A stretch of DNA of 8,241 nucleotides from Terriglobia bacterium (lineage in GTDB: Bacteria; Acidobacteriota; Terriglobia; UBA7540): contig JALHUF010000169.1 in the NCBI GenBank assembly GCA_022866195.1, positions 1-8,241 of the forward strand, in the 5' to 3' direction. The notes beneath the pieces are model-generated. The model searched no databases. It was not told where the DNA came from and saw only the letters and a program-made list of their open reading frames with translations. Positions 1-5,866 of this stretch are shown here, piece by piece. Made by a program: the position numbers and the translations under genes. Within the stretch, counting starts at the first letter, position 1, and each line of letters opens with the position of its first letter.

Positions 1-158
1 CCTGGCTGGTCGCGCAGGCCTACGCCAAAGCCGGCGAGACGTTCGGTGTTCCGCCTGGGGCGGCAAGCCCCGACGACATCTGGGACTACGTTACCGCGCA
101 TCCGAAGAAGTACCAGATGCTGCACCCGCTGGCGCCCCTCGTCCCGCCGAAGCAATGA
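1..158 (+). CDS. C-terminal end of an unidentified protein (partial)
   Basis: An open frame runs from the window edge (first full codon at position 3) to a TGA at 156-158, giving 51 residues. The composition looks coding: it begins WLVAQAYAKAGETFG, continues through a region with ASPDDIWDYV, and ends in a Pro/Leu-rich tail (APLVPPKQ). I do not recognise the family, and there is no catalytic motif, membrane segment or cysteine in the visible part. The stop lies 40 bp before the ATG of the M20 amidohydrolase on the same strand, and no clear terminator separates them, so the two may be co-transcribed. The upstream part of the gene is outside the window. Confidence is fair that this is a real gene end and nil for function. 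Confidence 0.6.
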   Translation, partial: WLVAQAYAKAGETFGVPPGAASPDDIWDYVTAHPKKYQMLHPLAPLVPPKQ

Positions 159-186
159 CGATAATGCACCGCAGTCGTATGCCCAC

Positions 187-193
187 GGGAGGA
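187..193 (+). promoter_or_regulatory. Ribosome binding site that fixes the amidohydrolase start
   Basis: GGGAGGA lies 5 nt before the ATG at 199. It selects this start over in-frame upstream codons that overlap the preceding gene, and it places the signal peptide exactly at the N-terminus. Confidence 0.75.
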
Positions 194-198
194 AACTG

Positions 199-1524
199 AT
201 GCAACCAAGATGCAGGCTAGTCCTAGCCATGATTCTGCTGGGTGCCGTGCCGGGCTTTGCCCACCAGAAAGTTGCCTCACGAAAGCAGGCTCCGCCGGCT
301 GCCCCGCCGTCGCGCCAGGAGGAAATCGCGCAGGCTGCCGAAGCCTTGCGTCCGCAGCTCATCGAATGGCGGCGCGACTTTCACCAGCACCCGGAACTGT
401 CGAACCGTGAGGAGCGCACCTCGCGCCTGGTGGCCGAGCGGCTGCGAGCTATGGGTCTGGATGAGGTGCGGACCGGCGTGGGCAAACACGGCGTGGTGGC
501 GCTGCTCAAAGGAGCGAAGCCCGGCGTCGTGGTCGCGGTGCGTGCCGACATGGACGCGTTGCCCATTGAGGAAAGGCTGGACGTGCCGTACAAATCGCAG
601 AATCCCGGCGTCAAGCACGCCTGCGGTCACGACGCGCATATGGCCATTCAGCTAGGCGTGGCGGAACTCTTGAGCCGCCGGCGCGAGCAGATTTCCGGAA
701 GCGTCAAATTCATTTATCAGCCTGCCGAGGAAGGGGCGCCGGCCGGGGAAGAAGGCGGTGCGGCGCTGATGATCCAGGAAGGCGCGCTGGAGAATCCGCG
801 GCCGCAAGCCATCTTCGGTTTGCACGTCATGCCCACGCTCGCGGTCGGCCAGATCGGGGTTAACTCCGGCCCGGCGATGGCTTCCTCCGATAGCTTCGTC
901 ATCACCGTCCGGGGCAAGAAGGTTCACGGCGCCTACCCGCACCAGGGTATTGACGCTGTCGTGGTGGCCGCCGAATGTGTCACGGCGCAGCAAACCATCC
1001 GCAGCCGGCGCGTGAACGCTGTGGATCCGCTCGTACTCTCCGTAGGAATCATCCAGGGCGGCAACCGGTTCAACATCCTTGCCGACGAAGTGCGGCTGGA
1101 GGGCACTGTGCGCACCTTGAGCGAGGACGTGCGGCGCCGCGTCCCCGAGTTGATGCGCCAGACGCTGGCCGGGGTCACGTCTGCCTATGGCGCGACGTTC
1201 GCGATGGACTATCGAGAACGCAGTGCCATTACCTATAACGACCCGCAGCTCGTAGAAGAGACCTTGCCGGGGATGCGGCGCGTGCTGGGCGAATCAAACG
1301 TCATCTTCCCTCCCCCGCAGATGGGGTCGGAAGACTTCTCCTACTACCAGAAAGTGGTGCCGGGCGTTTTCTACTTTCTCGGCGTCGGAAATAAGGCCCG
1401 CGGCCTCACCGCCATGATTCACACTCCCGAGTTCGACATCGATGAGGACAGCCTGGTCGTCGGCGCGAAGGTGATGGCGAACGCCCTGCTTGATTATCTG
1501 GACCACCACGCGGACGTGAAGTAG
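199..1524 (+). CDS. Exported M20-family amidohydrolase (hippurate / N-acyl-amino-acid hydrolase type)
   Basis: This is a 441-residue metallopeptidase-fold amidohydrolase that would hydrolyse N-acyl or amide bonds of amino-acid conjugates; the substrate cannot be read from sequence. Residues 1-21 form a signal peptide (basic MQPRCR, hydrophobic LVLAMILLGAVPG, predicted cut after GFA), so it should act outside the cytoplasm. Motifs in order are HPEL (64-67), RADMDALP (115-122), HACGHDAH (140-147, putative metal ligands C142 and H144), PAEEG (ligand E178), GLH (H209), the dimerisation domain with GAYPH (H248), MGSEDF (376-381) and IHTPEF (H408). These match the IAA-amino-acid hydrolase/hippuricase subfamily, where Cys, His, Glu, His and His bind the metals. 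The ATG at 199 is chosen because GGGAGGA lies 5 nt upstream and the signal peptide begins there; the same frame is open from 46, but that part overlaps the previous gene. A Gly/Glu-rich insert (APAGEEGG) follows PAEEG. The gene ends convergently against korB. Confidence 0.93.
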   Translation: MQPRCRLVLAMILLGAVPGFAHQKVASRKQAPPAAPPSRQEEIAQAAEALRPQLIEWRRDFHQHPELSNREERTSRLVAERLRAMGLDEVRTGVGKHGVVALLKGAKPGVVVAVRADMDALPIEERLDVPYKSQNPGVKHACGHDAHMAIQLGVAELLSRRREQISGSVKFIYQPAEEGAPAGEEGGAALMIQEGALENPRPQAIFGLHVMPTLAVGQIGVNSGPAMASSDSFVITVRGKKVHGAYPHQGIDAVVVAAECVTAQQTIRSRRVNAVDPLVLSVGIIQGGNRFNILADEVRLEGTVRTLSEDVRRRVPELMRQTLAGVTSAYGATFAMDYRERSAITYNDPQLVEETLPGMRRVLGESNVIFPPPQMGSEDFSYYQKVVPGVFYFLGVGNKARGLTAMIHTPEFDIDEDSLVVGAKVMANALLDYLDHHADVK

Positions 1525-1590
1525 GGGAGCCCTCCGGTCACCCGCGTTTTCCCGCCGGCTCCTCCAAAAGGAGGGCAAAGCCCTCCCCTA
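1522..1590. terminator. Convergent palindromic region, probable bidirectional terminator / REP-like repeat
   Basis: The gap between the two convergent genes is an interrupted inverted repeat that includes both stop codons. TAGGGGAG (1522-1529) pairs with CTCCCCTA (1583-1590), so the TAG of the amidohydrolase and the TAG of korB are the two outer ends. Inside these, CCCTCC (1530-1535) pairs with GGAGGG (1570-1575). Two local hairpins are also possible: CCTCC-AAAA-GGAGG (1561-1574) and GGAGGGC-AAA-GCCCTCC (1570-1586). There is no long T tract on either strand, so simple intrinsic termination is not assured. The position between convergent genes and the strength of the stems support a two-way transcript end. 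The compact GGAGGGC-AAA-GCCCTCC unit also resembles dispersed REP-type repeats. Confidence 0.6.
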
Positions 1591-2637
1591 CCTCAACTCT
1601 TCCATCACTTCATCGAGGACTTGCTGGGGCGGGCGGACACGGGATTCGGGCAGGGTGGCCAGCGGCTCGTCCACCAGGTTCAGCAGTTCCAGGAAATCCT
1701 TGCTCTTGGTATCCACGTAGAAGAGGCCGGTCACGATTTCGCCCTTGTCGTGGGCCTCGGTGAGCACGCGCAGGGCTTCTACCTTTTGGGTGGGATCGTG
1801 TTCAGCGGCGAGTTTCTTGAGCAGGAGCCGCGAGCCGTCGTGCAGGGTGATTTCGGTAGCCGTACCGGGCTCATAGTCCACGGAAATGTCCTGGAAGAAC
1901 GGCACAAAGCTCACGTCGGCGAGCGGCTCGTCGTGGTCCTTGACGTAGCTGTAGCTCTTGGTCGAGCCTTCATGATCGTTGAAGGTGACGCAGGGCGAAA
2001 TCACGTCGAGCATGGCCGTGCCGCGGTGGGCAACAGCGCCCTCGAGCAGCGCCAGCAACTGCCGCTTGTCGCCGGAAAAGGAGCGAGCCACGTAGGTTGC
2101 GCCGAGCAGAATGGCCAGCGCGCAGGTATCGATGGCCGGCAGGTCGTTCACCACCCCGGTCTTAAGCTTGGAGCCCAGGTCGGCCGTAGCGGAGAACTGG
2201 CCCTTGGTCAGCCCATACACGCCGTTATCTTCGATGATGTAGATCATCGGCAAATTCCGGCGCATCAAGTGCACGAACTGGCCGATGCCGATGGAGGCCG
2301 TGTCGCCGTCACCGCTCACGCCAATTGCTACGAGCGTCCGGTTCGCCAGCATCGCGCCTGTGGCGATCGACGGCATCCGCCCGTGCACGGCGTTGAAGCC
2401 GTAAGCCGTGCTCAGGAAGTACGCTGGACTTTTGGAGGAGCAGCCGATGCCCGAGAGCTTGGCGACGCGGTGCGGCTCGATGCCCAGTTCATAGAACGCC
2501 TCGATGATGCGCTCCGTGATAGCGTTGTGGCCGCAGCCGGCGCAGAGCGTACTGCGGTGGCCCTTGTAGGCGGCTATCTCGAGCCCGAGGCGATTGACTT
2601 TCTTAGGCGGAGCCGGAGGGGTGGTCGTGGTGGCCAT
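1588..2637 (-). CDS. korB: 2-oxoacid:ferredoxin oxidoreductase, beta (TPP-binding) subunit
   Basis: This 349-residue protein is the thiamine-diphosphate and 4Fe-4S subunit of a two-subunit 2-oxoacid:ferredoxin oxidoreductase, most likely acting on 2-oxoglutarate (2-oxoglutarate + CoA + oxidised ferredoxin to succinyl-CoA + CO2 + reduced ferredoxin). The TPP site is visible as GDGD (109-112) followed by EDNGVYGLTKGQ (136-147), with N138 the expected Mg/TPP ligand. Four cysteines fit the cluster of this family: C32 and C35 in CAGCGH, C66 in GIGCSS and C216 in SPCVTFN. There are no extra ferredoxin domains, as is normal for KorB. The ATG is one base after the korA stop (TAA-C-ATG), and AGGAGA within the end of korA provides the ribosome site, so translation is probably coupled. 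A pyruvate or branched-chain specificity is possible, but the fused KorA/KorB arrangement favours 2-oxoglutarate. Confidence 0.93.
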   Translation of the reverse strand: MATTTTPPAPPKKVNRLGLEIAAYKGHRSTLCAGCGHNAITERIIEAFYELGIEPHRVAKLSGIGCSSKSPAYFLSTAYGFNAVHGRMPSIATGAMLANRTLVAIGVSGDGDTASIGIGQFVHLMRRNLPMIYIIEDNGVYGLTKGQFSATADLGSKLKTGVVNDLPAIDTCALAILLGATYVARSFSGDKRQLLALLEGAVAHRGTAMLDVISPCVTFNDHEGSTKSYSYVKDHDEPLADVSFVPFFQDISVDYEPGTATEITLHDGSRLLLKKLAAEHDPTQKVEALRVLTEAHDKGEIVTGLFYVDTKSKDFLELLNLVDEPLATLPESRVRPPQQVLDEVMEELR

Positions 2638-2638
2638 G

Positions 2639-4483
2639 TTATTTCTCCTCTTCCTGCCGAACGATGGAATCCGTCACGCTTCGCGCATCAATGGGCAGCC
2701 CGTTGTAGTGGCGGACGCTCCGCAGCTTTTTCGCTTCTTCGGCGTCCAATTCCAGCCGCAGCAACTGCGCGAGCTGCGCGTCGCGGTTTTGCTCAACGAC
2801 GTAAATCCACCGGTGACGTCGGACAAAATCCTTCACTTGCTGGTTGAACGGGAAGGCACGGACGCGGCAGTAGTCCGCCTCAAGATCCCTCTCCTGCTTC
2901 AACTGGTCCAGGCTCTCCAACACCGCCCAGTGACTGCTGCCGTAGGCAATGATCCCGACCTCGGCCTTCGCCGCCTCCTGGAAGACAGGCCCGGGCACGC
3001 GCTGGCGCGCTGTCTCAAACTTCCGCGCCAGACGGTTCATGTTGTTCACATAATCGCTGGGCCGCTCGGTGTAGGCGGCCTTCTCGTTATGCCCGCTACC
3101 GCGGGTGAAGTAGCCCGCCAGAGGGTGATTGGTGCCGGGCAGCGTCCGATAGCCGATGCCGTCGCCGTCCACGTCGCGGTAGCGCTCGAACTGGCCCAGG
3201 CGCTCGACGTCTTCCGCAGTGAGAACCTTGCCGCGCGCCATAGGCTTCTGCGGATACGGGAACGGGTCAGCCATCCAGTTGTTCATCCCCAAGTCGAGAT
3301 CCATCATGACGAAGATAGGCGTCTGGAGTTCTTCCGCCAGATCGAAGGCCTCAATCGCCATCGAGTAGCACTCTTCCACCGAGCAGGGGAACAGGATGGG
3401 ATGCTTGGTGTCGCCATGCGAGAGAAAGGCGGTGGAGAGAATATCTCCCTGCGCGGTCCGCGTGGGTAGTCCGGTAGAAGGACCCACGCGCTGCACGTCG
3501 AAAATGACGGCAGGCACTTCCGCGTAATAGCCCAATCCCACAAACTCCGCCATGAGCGAGATGCCCGGGCCGGAGGTGGCGGTCATGGCGCGCGCGCCTG
3601 CCCAGCCCGCACCCAGCACCATACCGATAGCCGCCAGTTCGTCTTCGGCCTGGACAACGGCGAACGTGGCCTTCTTGGTTTCGGGATCAATCCGGTAACG
3701 CTTCACGTAGTCGGTCAGGGTCTCGCACAGCGTGGAGGAAGGCGTAATGGGATACCACGTTACCACCGTAACTCCGGCAAACAGCGCGCCGAGCGCCGCG
3801 GCGGCGTTCCCGTCGATGATGATCTTGCCCTGTGTTGCATCCATGCGCTGGAGAAAGAAGCGATCGGCTTTCGGCAGGTTCTTTGCCGTGAATTCGTATC
3901 CGGCCCGGGCAGCCCCCCAGTTGAGCTCGGCCGCTTTAGCCTTCTTCCGGAACTGCTTGAACAGCGCCTTGTGGATTTCTTCCATCTCGATGCCCAGCAA
4001 CTTGGCCAGCACGCCGTCGTAAATCATGTTGCGAACCAGCTTGCGCAGCTTGGCGTCGGGGCAGCAAGGCGCCACGAGCTGATCGAAGGGCACCGGGTAG
4101 AACACGCAGTCATCCCGCAGACGTTTCAGGTTCAGCCGCTCGTCATAGACCACCGCGGAGCCCGGCCGCAAATCGCGCACGTCTTCGTCTGCCGTCTCGG
4201 GATTCATCGCCACCAGGAAGTCAATTTCCTTGCGCCGGGCAATGTAACCATGTTTGGAGGCCCGGATGGTGAACCAAGTGGGCAGGCCGGCGATGTTCGA
4301 TGGAAAGAGGTTCTTGCCCGAGACGGGAATCCCCATCTGGAAAATGGCCCGCAGCAGGACGCTGTTGGCCGTCTGGCTCCCGGAGCCGTTCACGGTGGCT
4401 ACTTGAATGCTGAGATCGTTTACGACCTTGTGGGGCTCGACGTGAACTTCCGCCTCGCGGGTCGCGACGTGAGTAGTTGCCAT
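2639..4483 (-). CDS. korA: 2-oxoacid:ferredoxin oxidoreductase, fused gamma-alpha subunit
   Basis: This 614-residue cytoplasmic subunit pairs with KorB. Residues about 20-200 are the gamma domain, beginning with IQVATVNGSGSQTAN and FPSNIAGLPTWF and proposed to help bind CoA. From about 225 the alpha (pyrimidine-binding) domain follows, with YPITPSS (244-250), an acidic QAEDELAA stretch (278-285), TSGPG (303-307) and QRVGPSTGLPT (331-341). The C-terminal domain carries EQNRDAQLAQLLR (564-576). This order is that of the fused 2-oxoacid:acceptor oxidoreductase alpha subunits, as in the mycobacterial KorA of Rv2455c type. The start at 4483 is preferred over an in-frame ATG ten codons upstream because AGAGGAG lies 4 nt before it and the sequence MATTHVAT has no alternative signal. 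The gene is followed by korB after one base. No dedicated ferredoxin (delta) gene is adjacent. Confidence 0.93.
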   Translation of the reverse strand: MATTHVATREAEVHVEPHKVVNDLSIQVATVNGSGSQTANSVLLRAIFQMGIPVSGKNLFPSNIAGLPTWFTIRASKHGYIARRKEIDFLVAMNPETADEDVRDLRPGSAVVYDERLNLKRLRDDCVFYPVPFDQLVAPCCPDAKLRKLVRNMIYDGVLAKLLGIEMEEIHKALFKQFRKKAKAAELNWGAARAGYEFTAKNLPKADRFFLQRMDATQGKIIIDGNAAAALGALFAGVTVVTWYPITPSSTLCETLTDYVKRYRIDPETKKATFAVVQAEDELAAIGMVLGAGWAGARAMTATSGPGISLMAEFVGLGYYAEVPAVIFDVQRVGPSTGLPTRTAQGDILSTAFLSHGDTKHPILFPCSVEECYSMAIEAFDLAEELQTPIFVMMDLDLGMNNWMADPFPYPQKPMARGKVLTAEDVERLGQFERYRDVDGDGIGYRTLPGTNHPLAGYFTRGSGHNEKAAYTERPSDYVNNMNRLARKFETARQRVPGPVFQEAAKAEVGIIAYGSSHWAVLESLDQLKQERDLEADYCRVRAFPFNQQVKDFVRRHRWIYVVEQNRDAQLAQLLRLELDAEEAKKLRSVRHYNGLPIDARSVTDSIVRQEEEK

Positions 4484-4494
4484 ATCACTCCTCT
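4484..4494 (-). promoter_or_regulatory. Ribosome binding site that decides the korA start
   Basis: Read on the minus strand, AGAGGAG-TGAT precedes the ATG at 4483. An alternative in-frame ATG at 4513 has no comparable purine-rich sequence, so the shorter protein is preferred. Confidence 0.7.
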
Positions 4495-4625
4495 GAACAG
4501 CCCTCTGCTTCATAAGATGAGACAGGTCTCGCCCCGGTTACTGCGACCTAAGCAATGGCATGGGGCCCCAGCCGCTGGGCGCAACCGCAGGCGAGAAAGC
4601 CAGGCTAGAACCGACTAAAGGACGC

Positions 4626-4656
4626 TGCCCTCAGGGCACGAGAATGCCCCTTTTTT
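4626..4656. repeat. Three-block inverted repeat with alternative hairpins in the korA leader
   Basis: On the plus strand the blocks are TGCCC (4626-4630), GGGCA (4634-4638) and TGCCC (4645-4649). The central block can pair with either outer block: with the first through a 3-nt loop, or with the third through the 6-nt loop CGAGAA. On the plus strand the second hairpin is followed by C and six T residues (4651-4656), which is terminator-like for antisense transcription. On the minus strand the same blocks lie within the proposed korAB leader, preceded by six A residues. Confidence 0.45.
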
Positions 4657-4697
4657 GGATCGAGTGAAGACGGAAGCCCTTTTCCCCCCAACTGCAG

Positions 4698-4706
4698 GTT
4701 ATATCA
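4698..4706 (-). promoter_or_regulatory. Extended -10 promoter candidate for korAB
   Basis: The minus strand reads TGATATAAC, which fits the extended -10 form TGnTATAAT with one mismatch. The hexamer 17 bp upstream (GAACGC) is not a -35 match, so this would depend on the TG extension. It would start transcription about 205-210 nt before the korA ATG. Confidence 0.35.
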
Positions 4707-4783
4707 GATCATGCGCAGACGCGTTCTTAGCGTGCCTTTCGCCAATCCTGGGCGCGGGGCGAAGTCGCGGTCAGCCAAGCTGC

Positions 4784-4808
4784 GACCGCCCAGGGCCGCG
4801 CGGCGGTC
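4784..4808 (-). terminator. Stem-loop just after the PilZ-like gene
   Basis: GACCGCC (4784-4790) and GGCGGTC (4802-4808) form a perfect 7-bp stem with an 11-nt GC-rich loop, beginning two bases after the stop codon of the minus-strand gene. No T tract follows on the minus strand. It could act as a 3'-end stabiliser or a weak terminator; it is not a typical intrinsic terminator. Confidence 0.35.
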
Positions 4809-4810
4809 AA

Positions 4811-5644
4811 CTACTTCTTCTTTGTCGCGGCGTCGGTTGGACTGCTGGCAGGAACACCCGTTCCGGGCGCGCGGGTGGCAGAAACCATGGCGGCAAACCT
4901 AGCGCGCAGCATCTGCTCCGCGGCTGCCACTGCTTGCTCGCGACGCGCCGTGAGTTCGTCCTCCAAATCTTCACGGAAGGTTTTGAGGGCGGCCTCCAGG
5001 TCGGCAAAGCCCTTCTCGACTCTCTGGTCAAAGGCTGTCTCTTCCATGGCCGCCGCCTGGTCCAGGTGCTGCCGGAATTGCTCCAAAGCGTTGGCGACGA
5101 TCTGCTCGGTCTGCTTGCGCATGATCTGGAGCGCAGACTCCATCACTTCTGCCGCGCGTTGTTCGAACTGGGCAAACCGCACGTCAAGGTCAATAGGAGG
5201 GGTGGCCGGAGGGGCAGCCACGCTCGCCGCCGGGCGCGAGGGCGGAGCGGCACGTGCGCCCAAGGCTGCTGCGACCTGTCCCCAATCCGCCGGGGGAGTT
5301 TCGATGCCCCAAACGTTCCCGGGGTTGATCAACTGAACGGAAATGTAGCGGAAAACCTGCCCCGGCGCTGGGTCTTCAACCCGGACACAGATGGCCTTCT
5401 CGGCTGCGCCCGTCCGCGGATTATCGATGCCCACCTGCATCCCCACCAGGACTTGGTGGCGAGTCTTCACCCTCCCCCCATGAAGGTTAACCGTGGATGT
5501 CTCCGTCTCTTCCCGGAACGGCGAGCCCGAGGCGTCGCGGCCGCTGAGGATGACGGGGACAACCACTTCGAGCCGGGTGCTGCGGCGTCGGCCCATCGTC
5601 TCGTCCCGCGAACCAGGACGCTTGAGGAAAGGAAACTGGCCCAT
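4811..5644 (-). CDS. PilZ-like domain protein with C-terminal coiled coil
   Basis: This is a 277-residue soluble protein with two parts. Residues about 17-116 resemble a PilZ domain: a basic RRRSTR cluster (19-24) supplies the RxxxR element (R20, R24), followed by a beta-rich stretch and VNLHGGRV (52-59) where PilZ proteins usually carry DxSxxG. A Pro/Ala linker (about 131-150) leads to a long heptad-like, Glu/Ala/Gln-rich helix (about 153-250) and a short tail ending in three lysines. There is no signal peptide or membrane segment. PilZ domains bind cyclic-di-GMP, but the Asp and Ser of the second motif are absent, so binding is doubtful. The ATG at 5644 has AGAGG 8 nt upstream; a second in-frame ATG at 5596 (MGRRRSTR) is possible and would leave the domain intact. 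Role unknown; the neighbours (korA, permease) do not suggest one. Confidence 0.7.
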   Translation of the reverse strand: MGQFPFLKRPGSRDETMGRRRSTRLEVVVPVILSGRDASGSPFREETETSTVNLHGGRVKTRHQVLVGMQVGIDNPRTGAAEKAICVRVEDPAPGQVFRYISVQLINPGNVWGIETPPADWGQVAAALGARAAPPSRPAASVAAPPATPPIDLDVRFAQFEQRAAEVMESALQIMRKQTEQIVANALEQFRQHLDQAAAMEETAFDQRVEKGFADLEAALKTFREDLEDELTARREQAVAAAEQMLRARFAAMVSATRAPGTGVPASSPTDAATKKK

Positions 5645-5796
5645 AAGATCGGCCTCTGCTTCTGGCGAATTCCTGCGGAGATCTTACATCCCAACCTTAG
5701 GCGGCATTTATGTTGGGGTCGGCTCCCGCGGCCTAGCGGCACGAATCTTGGCCAGGGCCGTGGCCGACCCTCCTAACCGGCGCAACCGCTGCCAGA

Positions 5797-5825
5797 ATTC
5801 TAAAGGGGCTTTACTGTCAAAGCAA
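5797..5825 (-). promoter_or_regulatory. Weak sigma70-like promoter candidate for the PilZ-like gene
   Basis: On the minus strand, TTGCTT (5825-5820) is followed after 17 bp by TAGAAT (5802-5797). The -10 matches 5 of 6 positions and the -35 only 3 of 6. It lies in the 222-bp gap between the permease stop and the PilZ-like start and would give a leader of about 145 nt. The rest of the gap (5645-5866) shows no gene. Confidence 0.3.
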
Positions 5826-5866
5826 CCGAAGAATAACTAGCCAGACGAATGGTTACGGAAGCCCTC

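Larger units (their letters stand above)
4484..4810. other. 327-bp non-coding stretch between the PilZ-like gene and korA
   Basis: I see no convincing gene on either strand. Going in the direction of minus-strand transcription it holds a GC-rich hairpin just after the PilZ-like stop (4784-4808), an extended -10 candidate (4698-4706), three short complementary blocks able to form alternative hairpins (4626-4649), a GGGGCCCC palindrome (4562-4569), and the korA ribosome site. If the promoter candidate is right, the korAB mRNA has a leader of about 200 nt, which is long enough for structured RNA. I recognise no known riboswitch. Confidence 0.5.

Noticed and set aside
46..198. In-frame N-terminal extension of the amidohydrolase
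   Set aside because: It overlaps the end of the preceding gene in another frame, is Arg/Ser/Thr-rich shadow sequence, and the ATG at 199 has a strong ribosome site and begins a signal peptide.
1621..3469. Long plus-strand open frames opposite korB and korA (1621-2847, 2594-3469)
   Set aside because: They overlap each other and are fully antisense to two well-recognised genes. They show no family motifs and are expected in GC-rich sequence, where stops are rare in the complementary frames.
4634..4656. Hairpin plus T6 as an intrinsic terminator of a plus-strand gene
   Set aside because: No plus-strand gene lies upstream for 3 kb. It is kept only as a possible antisense stop or leader element.
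4655..5776. 373-codon plus-strand open frame
   Set aside because: It is antisense to the PilZ-like gene, has Arg/Gly-rich low-information composition with no recognisable domain, and starts in a non-coding gap without a ribosome site.
5797..5818. Perfect TTGACA (minus strand, 5818-5813) as the -35 of the PilZ-like promoter
   Set aside because: The best -10 (TAGAAT) is only 12 bp away, too close for sigma70, and no -10 match exists at 16-18 bp.
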